From positions 8,367,460 through 8,431,459 of the forward strand of contig NC_087083.1 in the NCBI RefSeq assembly GCF_026151205.1: a stretch of DNA of 64,000 bases, in the 5' to 3' direction. Under the pieces are notes generated by a model, which was given only the letters and a program-made list of their open reading frames with translations, was not told the DNA's origin and ran no database searches. Shown piece by piece: positions 45,981 to 58,300 of this stretch (the first letter of the stretch is position 1; the number at the start of each line of letters is the position of its first letter). Source of the DNA: Bolinopsis microptera. Its lineage: Eukaryota > Ctenophora > Tentaculata > Lobata > Bolinopsidae. A program made the translations under genes and the position numbers.

Positions 45981-46343
45981 ATCACACAGTATGACGTCAT
46001 CATATCACACAGTATGACGTCATCATATCACACAGTATGACGTCATCATATCACACAGTATGACGTCATCATATCACACAGTATGACGTCATCATATCAC
46101 ACAGTATGACGTCATCATATCACACAGTATGACGTCATCATATCACACAGTATGACGTCATCATATCACACAGTATGACGTCATCATATCACACAGTATG
46201 ACGTCATCATATCACACAGTATGACGTCATCATATAACACAGTATGACGTCATCATATCACACAGTATGACGTCATCATAGCACACAGTATGACGTCATC
46301 ATATAACACAGTATGACGTCATCATATCACACAGTATGACGTC
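45981..46343 (+). repeat. 23-bp CRE minisatellite, 16 units, ending on the phosphorylase start codon
   Basis: ATGACGTCA occurs 16 times at exactly 23-bp spacing from 45991 to 46336. The unit is ATGACGTCATCATATCACAC plus AGT. Every copy holds TGACGTCA, the full CRE palindrome bound by CREB/ATF-type bZIP factors. Three units carry small variants (ATAACAC twice, ATAGCACAC once). The 16th ATG is the initiator of glycogen phosphorylase. The array may act as promoter, 5' UTR or both. Confidence 0.97.
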
Positions 46344-49300
46344 AGAGGAAAGCGATTTCTTGCGGAGGAAACAGATCTCTTTAAGGGGACTTCCTGAGAT
46401 TGACAGTGTAAAGGAAGTCATCAATAACTTCAACAGGTTCTCCTTTAATATTACACTTAGTTGCTAAACTTATTTGCTTAATTAACTTGATTTTTACCAT
46501 AGTTGATTAATCGATTTGATAATTAATTTATCAATTAACCAGGCACTTGCACTACACATGCGCAAAAGACCGCAATGTTGCGACCAACAAGGATTTCTAC
46601 TTTGCTCTGGCAAACACTATCATGGACAAACTGATTGGAAAATGGATCAGAACTCAACAAAGTAAACAAACAATTAGTGTATCAATTATATCAACCATAT
46701 TTATTATGTTTTATTTAACAAGATTTGTTACAAAGCTTTTTCGAGGCTTCTTCAAAAAATACCCTTTTTTCACATTAAACAAGAAGCCGCTTCTTGTTAA
46801 ATGTGAAAAAATGGTATTTTTTTAAAAGGATGTCTTGAATTGAACATTATTATATGATATAAGTTATCTCACGTGATATTACGTTACTTGTCATTTAGTC
46901 ACATGATGGTATGACGTCACGTGGTATGACGTCACGTGTAACTGTGTAATGTGGTATATAATGACGTCACACTGCAGGTTACCACAAACAGAGTGTAAAG
47001 AGAGTGTATTATCTCTCTCTGGAATTCATGATGGGGCGGACTCTTAGTAACACTATGATAAATCTCATGCTCGAGGTATAGTATGTATAAATAATATAGT
47101 ACATACATGATTTTCTTTTCTTCTCATGCTCGAGGTATTTTACTATAGTAATACTACTAATTATATGTAATATGTAAAATTGTCATTTACTTTTTATTCT
47201 TTTAGTGAATATTCTTGTGGTGGGTCCTTTTAAAAGGACTACACAACTATTAGTGGTATGTAATGCCACACCGTGACGTCACACCACGTGACGTGACTTC
47301 ATACCACGTGACACACTCACTAACGTGACGTCACGCTGCAGGGTGCGTGTGACGAGGCGCTGTACCAGCTAGGACTTGACATTGAGGAGTTGGAGAGCGA
47401 GGAACCTGATGCTGGTCTTGGTAATGGTGGTCTAGGCCGGCTAGCTGGTTAGTGCTTACTTTATAAGCTGGACAAATACTTTATTAATTAGATATGTATT
47501 TTATTTGAGGCACACAAGTTTAGGAATTAGGTTTCTACCTGGTTCTGAGAGTTTAACCTCTCAGAACCATTTGGGATCAGATATCTGAGTTAAAGGTTTC
47601 ACTATACATTATAATACACTGTACATGATAATACTAAATTTGTTGTAACTCATCCCCAATATTTTGTTTCCTTTCTGCCATATAACTTGCCCTCTCGTCA
47701 CTCAATCCTCCGCAATGAACATATTTGATGATACAGGTCAATTTATTTAACAATTCTCACCTGGAAAAACATCCGGGCCATTATCAGTTGAGTATACTCG
47801 ATAATACAAAGAAGCCGTGTCTTCTGAGCTAAATCTGAACCGGTGTAACTTATGAAGGATGTTGACTGATATGTTGTCATCGCAAGTGGCCTGATTACAT
47901 TGAACATGTATTGTTGACGGCAAGCTCCCCTTTTTGAAAGTCCACTCCAGCTCTCCAGAGGTCATTTCTGTGTAACCATTCTGCTTGATCGTTCCTTGGT
48001 ACTTGATTGTGAAATCCAAAATTGCGTTGCCAGCCCTGGCCCTTGGGGTGTAATTTATTTCAATTCTCTAAATGTTTTCTCCGTTACACTTAGTTGAACA
48101 GAACTCAATTACAAGGTGTCTAACACCAGGAGAGTTCAGTTGCAGTTCAGTCTTCACTTCAACAGTACTCTTAGCTGAATTGAGACTAATAATAGAGCTG
48201 TTATTGACAGGTTTCCAGCCACTTCCACCACCTCTAGGTTCAGAGAGCACCAGCATTGCTAGTAGCACGAGCAGGAGAATCTTCATGTTCTATTCCAGAA
48301 ACTAACAAACAAAATATAGCACGAAACTTATCGCGACCGTCTTATTACCAGCCACTAGGAGACGAAATAATAGTCCCAGCTGCCTGTAGTTTAATCTTAA
48401 TCAGAATACCCTGTGCTATTTCTAAATTACAGTTTAATAAGCTCTCCGCAGCTGTCTTTCTATCCTTGTTTAAGTCAGTGCGTAAATAATTGTACTGATT
48501 CTCGGTCCTCCTAATTACCATTCCTAGTTTGCAGATTTTAATGAGTTTCATCTTAAAAAGTCAGGTTGTTAACCACCTACAGCTGCTCCACCAACATTAG
48601 CTGCGAGAATTTAGCGTCACGACCGAAACAAGGAATTAAAACACTGATATTCCTTGGGGTAAATCAAAGCTTATAAAATGAATTTCTACTAGAATCTTAG
48701 AATAGATGTAATAAACCTTCCGAAATTCAAGTTTCTTTTTGTTCATGTCATGTGGTCTGATCAGGATCGCTGACGTACCATAGAATTTACAATGTAGTAA
48801 CTACAATACAATATTAGTAGTTTTGGTGTTCTTTAAATACTTGTCACCTATGCAATGTTTGAGACAATAACCAGAAACGATTTTCTAAGATGATCTTAAA
48901 GGAACAGCTGTGGGTCGATTACGACTAGAATGTTTGAGAATTTGGAGCATAGTAAAGGTTGTAAAATGGTGATTAGAACGAAAATGACCAAGAATTAGTA
49001 GTTTTTAAGCAGTAAGGACTCAGGATCGCGATCGGTAAGTACGCACTAGGTCCGAAAATTGGCACACCTGTTCAGTGTTCCTGCTAAGAACCAATGAAAC
49101 TTCAGCTCAGGTTTGAGCAGTCTGATTGGGGGTAGAGCAGATGGGATAAGTTCGTTGAAGAGATGAAGATTTCCTGATGGCTTTAAAAAAGAGATCGCAT
49201 TGTGCTTCGTGCTATATTTTGTTTGTTAGTTTCTGGAATAGAACATGAAGATTCTCCTGCTCGTGCTACTAGCAATGCTGGTGCTCTCTGAACCTAGAGG

Positions 49301-52300
49301 TGGTGGAAGTGGCTGGAAACCTGTCAATAACAGCTCTATTATTAGTCTCAATTCAGCTAAGAGTACTGTTGAAGTGAAGACTGAACTGCAACTGAACTCT
49401 CCTGGTGTTAGACACCTCGTGATTGAGTTCTGTTCAACTGAGTGTAACGAAGAAAATATTCAGACAATTGAAATAAATTACACCCCAAGGGCTGGCAACG
49501 CAATTTTGGATTTCACAATCAAGCACCAAGGAACGCGAACGATCAAGGTGAATGGTTATACAGAAATGACCTCTGGAGAGCTGGTGTGGACTTTAAAAAA
49601 GGGGATCTTGCTGTCAACAATACATGTTCAATGTAATCAGGCCACTTGCGATGACAACATATCAGTCAAAAACCTTTGACAAGATAGACCGGTTCAGATT
49701 TGGCTCAGAAGACACGGCTTCTTTGTACTATCGAGTATATTCAACCAATAAAGGTCCAGATGTTTTTCCAGGTTGGAATTAATCACGTAAATGTCTCATG
49801 TTTTTTTCCCTTTTTGTCTCAATTTTTTATTAAGAGGGTTTGGGTGTGAAGAGGGAAAGTTGTGCAATGTGCGGGTGAGATTTGAACAGATGTGGAAAAC
49901 GTAAAGTGGGAGGAATCCTGTGATCAGTATAATAAGAAACCTGTAACTCAGATATCTAATATATAATGATATGTAATATATTATAATATTCACATATTAT
50001 TTTACGAACGAAGGAGTTAAAAAAAAGGTAGCCATTTGAAGGTATTGTGACGTTTTGGGATTTATTTTAATAATGTGACCTTAGTAAACAGCTGAATTTT
50101 GAACATTTCTTAACTTTGCCTCCTTGAAAATCGTTAGTTGAATCATTGAAATTAGTTTTATTACTTTAGATAATTGAGTTAAATTAAAAATTCTGATCCA
50201 GTAAATCGTGTCCAATATTATTTTTTGTAATCTACTCACCTTTATCAGCGTGTTTCCTGGACTCGCTGGCTACGCTCGGTTACCCTGCGTATGGGTACGG
50301 TATACGGTACGAACATGGGCTCTTCAACCAAGCCATCGTCAACTGTAACCAGGTAAGTTACGAGCTGTGACGTCATGTCACGTGGTGTGACGTCATATCA
50401 TGTAGTGTGACGTCATATCACGTGATGTAAATCATTAGTTAACTACGTTTAATGATAGGATAAGATTAGTAACCATATATTAATAACCAGTAAAAAGTAA
50501 TTTATCATTTAGAGATTCAGTAATTACTAACAAGTTAATTACCATGATATGTATTATAGTAATTATAATATTAATAATTAGTTAGTAATTAGTAACATCC
50601 CCCTCCCCAGATAGAGAAACCAGACAGTTGGTTAACGTACGGTAATTAGTAACAATTAGTAATAAGTAACTTATTGACACCCCCTCCCCAGATAGAGAAA
50701 CCAGACAGTTGGTTAACGTACGGTAACCCCTGGGAGAAGGCTAGACCTGAATACACAATACCTGTTAAGTTCTACGGGCACACTCAGAGAACGGGGGATC
50801 AAGTGGAATGGGTAATTATCTAATAATTTACTAATAATTGATTAATAATTAATGAATAATTAATTAAAAATAATTAGTAATTAGTTATTATTGATTGATC
50901 AAAAGGGATCCGATGTTAATTGTTTACTGTTTTAGAGTAAGATCGTACGTGGTGTTTAGCCTGCCTTTCTGTTTAACTGTCTATTTTCACGATATACGAT
51001 ACTAGCACTACCATCAAAAATACCCCCTAAACCAAAAACAAACACAGCAGTTAAACAGTTAGACTACCATTTTTCCAACATTGTCTCCAACATGTCTCAT
51101 AGATAATGTTGCCTATTGTACTGTTCTGTCTGATCCGCTACACGACCACTAGCCACCTTAAATACCTCTCTGATAGTGATACACTGGACCACTTAGGACG
51201 GCTTGGTTTCCTTTCTAAATACGTACAAGATGTCACGTTTGAAGAGAGAAGTATGGATGATTTGAAGTCGAAGAAGCACGCTAAACGGAGACCCGGTGAA
51301 GACGAGGATATAACGGAGACCTGGTTGAGACCTGGTGGTGTTCACACCAGACGGAGACCTGGTAGCTTGCACACACGACCTGGTGGGGTGGTTGTGTTTC
51401 CTAGAAGTCTCATACTTCAGGAGTTGGAGAATAGCAGGACTGTTCTCAACTACTTGGATGATTTTGGGTACCTTGATGGTTACGCCAGTCTAAAATCTAA
51501 AGTAAAAGATGAGGGATCACATCAGGATGATCTGACTATGATGAGTACTGAAGATCTTGAAGGAGCTTTGACGCTGTTCCAGTCCATGAATTCTTTGTAT
51601 CCGACAGGAAATGTTGATGAAGAAGTCCTAGCACAGATGAAAATCCCACGGTGTGGGGTTCCAGACATTGATCCCTACGATCCAGGAGCACTTGCTCAAC
51701 TCGGACTGGAAACAATACAGGGTACCAACGGGCTGAAAGGCGGATGGAAGACCTCTCTGTTTAATATTAAACCGGAAGACTTTGTTGCATTCAACAAAAG
51801 ATACGAGATTTCTGATGAAAAATGGCTGAAAAACAAGCTGTCTTTTCACATAGAGAGCATCAGTGACACGCTAGACAAACACACTCAAAATGAGATAGTC
51901 CAGGCTTTTGAAGTGTGGACTCAAAGCGTAGAACTCTTTCTCTACGAGGTAAAAGACAAAAAGATAGCAGATATAAGGATACAGTTCCTGGAAAAGGACC
52001 ATGGTGATAAATATCCATTTGACGGGCCTATGGGGGTCCTTGCACATGCTTTCTACCCTCGTAGTGGAGAAATCCACTTCGACAATGACGAGGAATTCAC
52101 CCGTTTATCCGACAGAGGGGTTAACCTAAGATACACAGCAAGCCACGAGTTCGGGCATACTTTGGGGTTAAAACATTCCGTCAAGAAAGGCTCCCTAATG
52201 TCTCCTTATCATCCTGGCTACACAAAAGAAATTCGCCTACAACACGATGATTTGGAGGGGATCTCTAAGATATTCAAGCTTGGAAAAGGTGCCGTGTTTA

Positions 52301-55300
52301 CTGCTGAGACATTTGAGGCGATGGAGTACCAAAGGTTTCAACAGAATGAATTTGTTGGCTCGCAAGATAATAAACCTCTTGCTATGAACTCGCCATGTAT
52401 TGGAGTAATAGATGCAGTAATCCAACACCCTCGCAAGAAAACTCTCTTTTTCTTCACCAAAGACATATACTACAAGGTAGAAAGAGATAAACTAGGTGAG
52501 ATAGGTGTGGTTGAAGGTTACCCAAAGTACATATCGGAAGGGTGGGATGGGTTGGAAAACAACATTGACGCTGCTTACGTTAACGCTACTATATCTGCAG
52601 CGTTCTTCTTTAAAGGGGAACAGTACTGGAAGTATGATTTTATCCAGGAGAAAATGTACCCTGGTTTCCCGAAAGCGACCATGCCGTTAGTCTCAAAACA
52701 TCTTAAAGCAACCATGATGTCCGGTAACACCGCTTACTTCTTCTCCGGAGATAAAATACTGAAATACGAAAGTTCAACAAACACGGTACAAACATTCACT
52801 GATAAGCACGTGGAATCTGACGCAGCATTTCCCCTCTTTGTGAAGGGCTACTTTGGAACCACGTACGGGTCCACTTACTCCATCTACCGAGTAAAGAACA
52901 TGGAAGCAGTCCGTGTGTATCACGGCCGACCCCTTTCCTGGGACTATGGGTTACCCATGTGTGTGGATCATCTCATGCACAATCGAGTTCTCAATCCTAA
53001 GATGAAACCGTTCTGTAACGCATATGCTTTGCTGGCTTTTACTGATTACAATTTGGATATCCCGACCGAGTGCTATGGTTTGGTGAGGCCATTCCCAGCG
53101 TTCCCGCTGGAAGCGATACATGATCTGGAGATACAGGAAGAGATACAGGGCCTCGAGACTATTGAACTTTGATAATGCGGTGAAGTTGAGTGCAGGATTT
53201 GGACTGATGTGAAAATATATGTTGTTATTTAAAGATTTAACCTGATCTTTGTTTTGAAGTTGACATAGATAACTTTAATAAAGTTTATGTATTTTAATTT
53301 GTTAGTTGAAACAATAAAATCGTAAATTCTTTTTCATTAGTTCTTCGATTAGTATTGAGCATAATTCTGCGAACAAGCCGTCTCTATTTACCATTCACCC
53401 GCAAGTAAACATAAATATCACAATGTTATAGTAATATTACTTTATAATATAAGGCATAATTTTCATGTAATGTGCGAGATCTCCCCGCTCTCAGCCAGTA
53501 ACCACGTACACATAAAGTTAATATTAATACACGTTAATGATACTAGGGGGGGGGGGGGGCAACGCCCCAAAAAGCCTTTTTGGGGCCTTTTGGGGCCTTT
53601 TGACCCTGACCACTATTTGATAGTGTTTATGGACCATAATCGCCATGTAAATACACTCAAATAAACATAAAAGTACTGTGCAAGTAGTCAGATAATATCA
53701 TTAAAGCACTTAGCATATATCAAACTTGATGAAATTGAAGTTAATTCTAGGGCCCCAAAAGGCCCTATACATACTGAAATCCAAAAAGGGCCCTAGAAAT
53801 CGGGGCTTTTTGGGGCCTTTTGGGGCCTTGTGACCCTGACCACTATTTGATAGTGTTTATGGACCATAATCTCCATGTAAATACACTCAAATAAACATAA
53901 AAGTACTGTGCAAGTAGTCAGATAATATCATTAAAGCACTTATATTATTATTAGCATATATCAAACTTGATGAAATTGAAGTTAATTCTAGGGCCCCAAA
54001 AGGCCCTACACATATCGAAAATCCAAAAAGGGCCCTAGAAATCGGGGCCTTTTGGGGCGTTGCCCCCCCCCCCCCCCCCCCATACTACTTTCAATTCTCT
54101 CGTCCCATGTCTCGCCTAATGTCTCAATGTCTATTTATAGCATTATTTAGTCGAGTTTAACATCAGAACACCGTTCAACCACTCGCTTTTTCTTTATTCA
54201 TTGGGAATTGGGAATTTTCATTCTAATAATAATCAAAGTTAATTATATGATTGAATTAAGTAATGCACTTACCGGAACTGACAGAGCTGTTCTAGTGTTC
54301 TAAATACCAAATATTACAATTAAATATAATTTGCATAATTAGCATATTTATTACTAATTAGCATATTAATTACTAACACACAGGTGGACTACACGACAGT
54401 AATAGCGATGCCCTACGATACCCCTATACCTGGTTACAAGACAAACACAGTTAACACTCTCAGGCTGTGGTCTGCTAAATCTCCTAAAGACTTCGATCTT
54501 TCTTACTGTGAGTAGTGCTATCTGGTTGGTTGGTTTACGTCACGTGACTAGAATACTGATCTCTGGTTGGTTGGTTTACGTCACGTGACGAGAATACTGA
54601 TCTCTGATTGGTTGGTTTACGTCACGTGACGAGAATACTGATCTCTGATTGGTTGGTTTACGTCACGTGACTAGAATACTGATCTCTGGTTGGTTAGTTA
54701 GCCTAGAAACTGTTTTTTCTTCTTGAGAGCTTGAGGGGTCGCATTCTCGCAGCAGGCAAGAATGTAACTACGAATTGTAGCTTTGTAGGGCAAGAACGTT
54801 CCAGTTCTTGGCAGAAGTTATCTATTCCAGAAGTTCTTTGCACTTTCCAGAAGTTGTTTGTTCTAGAACTTATTATGATAATAAATTATAAGTGTATGTA
54901 ATCCAGTTTAAATATTATAAGTGTACAATTAGTACATTAGAAGCTTCCATCTCACAATCAAGAGATTATCAGGTACCCTAGATAATAAATTCCAGAAACC
55001 TTTTTCTTCCCATCCCGGAAAGTTCCATCTCGGCAAATCCGAGCTGGATTGTTCTGGACTAACTAATAATACTTATTGCAACTAGCTGTGTTATGTGTAT
55101 TATGTAACTGATTTGTTATTTATTACACGAGAATCTCCTCGTCGTATTTTATCCTTATCGACTCAATAATACACAGATTAAGCAGTATACATGTAACTTT
55201 AATAACAGTTAAAGTAAGAAAGTAAGCTTCTTAGCGTTCTCTGATTGGTTAGTTTGTGTCACGTGACTAAAATACAGCTCTCTGATTGGTTGGTTACAAT

Positions 55301-58300
55301 AGTTCTCCTCTTCGCGTCCAAGAGTAGTCATTCTCTTGTATTGAATGTCAAGTTTATCACTTTATTGTGTCTAACATTCATAACTAATTTCACTGATTTG
55401 TAACTAATTTATATCTAATTTCACTAATCAATAACTAATTACAGTTAACCACGGTAACTACATAGACGCCGTCCTGGACCGGAACATCGCTGAGAATATA
55501 AGTAGAGTACTTTATCCTAACGACAACTTCTTCGAGGGTACGGTTCTCCTCTTAGTTTTTAAACATTTTATTTAATATATTATTGTGAACTAGAACTTTA
55601 TCTAAAAGAACACCATTCATTATAGTTCATTATAGTTCATTAAATCACTACGAATCAAATTACATTGGTTCGGTAGCTGCAGGATGATAATATAATTTGA
55701 TGATTTTGAAGCCAACATATATTTTCCTGGCAAATTGCTATATCAAAAAAATAAGATATCAATGACAACTATAATATGATAACGGAATTAATAATCAATT
55801 AATTATCAGGTAATTATCAATTAATCACCTTGATCATTATCTGATAAACAAAGATTCACCTAATTGAAATTCTAGCCAATGCAATGATTGCAAGTATATA
55901 AGCAATTAATTACTAATTAATTACTAATAATTGCAGGTAAGGAGTTGAGACTGAAGCAGGAGTATTTCATGGTCGCAGCTACTCTAGTTGACATTATCAG
56001 AAGATTTAAAGTTAACAAAGCTTCTATTCCCGAGTCAAAAGAAGAACTTTACTTGGATTTTTCTGAGAAGGTGATTATTAAAGATAAGAAATTTACTTTA
56101 AATTTAAATATCGTAATATATAAGGTAAAGATTTCAGAAAAAAAGTATGTTAAATATGTTAATTATATTAATTATGTAACATGTGACAGGTAGCGATACA
56201 GTTGAATGACACTCATCCCTCGCTGGCTGTACCTGAGCTTATGAGAATACTTATAGACGAGGAGGGACTCAGCTGGGACTCGGTTAGTTTATTTTATATC
56301 ACGTGTCGACAACGTGTCAACAACGTGTCAACAACGTGTCAACAACATGCAAACAACGTGTCAACAACGTGTCAAAACGTTTATTATCGAAAATGAAATT
56401 TAGCAGGAAACAATCCTCTAACTTGAGAAACAAGAGTTGACAAAAAAAACTGAAACTTTTATCATTACACATGATCTGTCCCAGGCTTGGAAAGTATGTA
56501 AAGGAACGTTCGCCTACACAAACCACACGATCCTACCAGAAGCGCTGGAACGGTGGCCAGTTACAATGCTGGATCACGTGCTACCTCGTCATTTGGAGAT
56601 TATCTACCTTATCAACCATTATCATCTGGAGGTATAGTTGTTATTGGTGGTTTATTATTCAGTAGTTGGAGGTTAATTATACATTAATTATTGATACGTA
56701 TGCTGGTATGCATAGTGTTAGCCAGTTATTATCATTTTATGTAATTGTACATAATATTATTACATTATGTTCAAATTCAAATGGACAAGTGGAACTGGTC
56801 GCGCTTTAAATTTTTATATTTTCCTTATCATTAAACTACTATTACATATTATTATTGAAGTATTGTTCGTTGCAGGAAGTGAGAGCTAAATTCCCTGGCG
56901 ATAATGAGAGGATTAGTAGAATGTCAATTGTTGAAGAAAATGGTGATTAATTAATTTGTTTATCTATTTAAGTCAAATAACATATGCCCCGCTTACTAGT
57001 TTAGCTCTTTCTAGTCCCCTGCTACACGGCATGTAAACAGGGATTGGCTAGTTAGAGGCGGTCCGTGTAGGCCTTACACTGTGCTTTCAGCAATACTCAT
57101 AAACATAAAGGTGACGAAATGGATCAAAATGAAATTGATCAAAATGAAATGGATGAAGATTTACCATAATTTGATAACTTACCTAACATGCCCTGGCTTT
57201 GGAGTAGGAAAGATTTGCACTTATTTATTAACAAATAAATTAATATGTCAAGAAACTAATCAGTGACCGATTAACTAATTATCCAATTAACCTCAGGAGA
57301 AAAGAGGATAAACATGGCTTACTTGTCGGTGGTTAGCTGTCACACTGTTAACGGGGTGGCGGCGATCCACAGTGGGCTCCTCGTTACATCTCTGTGAGTA
57401 TACTGGACTGTATTGTGGACCAAATAGTAGATCAAATAGTAGATCAAATAGTGGACCAAATAGTGGACCAAATAACGGACCGAATGATATAAAAAATTGT
57501 GGACCAAATATTGGATTAAATATTGGATTAAATATTGGACCAAATGAGTTTAGTTAAGTTCATACCAGCTCTATTCACTAGCACAAACACGCTTCACAGA
57601 CACTCTCCTCCTTATCTGCTCTTGCTTTAATTTGTCAATGAATTGTTGAAACATCGTCATCAGTCACAACAACGACATTTGGTAACATTTAGTCTAACGG
57701 AAATGTTATGTTCTTATGAATCAGCAGACCGTAAAAAGCAGTCAAGAAGAGAATAGGTGCTTTCTGAATTAGCTAATAACCTAAGAATGTTTCCTTGATA
57801 TGGATAGTTTTCGTTAATTAATTGTAAAGACTAAACACTTTTCGGGCCCAGAATCTTGTCCCGATAAGAGGTTATTTTAGTTAGTTGTTAGAAAAGATCA
57901 GTATTTAATCTGTGTATTAATCCTCCGGTGTATTCGACATAACTCATCCTGAAAAGGAGAATATGAAGTTTTCATTACTAATTACTAAAGAGATTCAATC
58001 AGAGTTGATAATGTTTTGAATAAACTACGTAGCTAATCCATTCAAATTTTAAGAATTAACATTCTTAAAATTAAATTCCCCCGATTTTAATCTCCTAACC
58101 CCACCAGATTTAAAGATTTCTACGAGCTGACACCTGGAAAGTTCCAGAACAAAACGAACGGAATCACACCGAGGAGATGGCTAGTCCAGTGTAACCCCTC
58201 TCTTTCTCATCTAATTACAGAGAAAATAGGTACAGAGTGTGTGTACTTGGGTTACTAATTCCTGAACACATGAACACATGAACATGTATCACTTTCGTTA

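Noticed and set aside
45981-46343. CRISPR-like array
   Set aside because: The repeat is contiguous with no unique spacers, in an animal genome next to an intron-rich gene; it is a minisatellite.
55945-56193. Open frame continuing past exon 9 into the intron
   Set aside because: The first part is phosphorylase exon 9; the Lys/Val/Tyr-rich remainder follows a GTGATT donor and does not match the family.
57340-57557. Open frames on both strands reading Tyr-Leu-Ile-Gln or Ser-Asn-Ser-Gly repeats
   Set aside because: They are translations of the 12-bp tandem repeat in phosphorylase intron 13.
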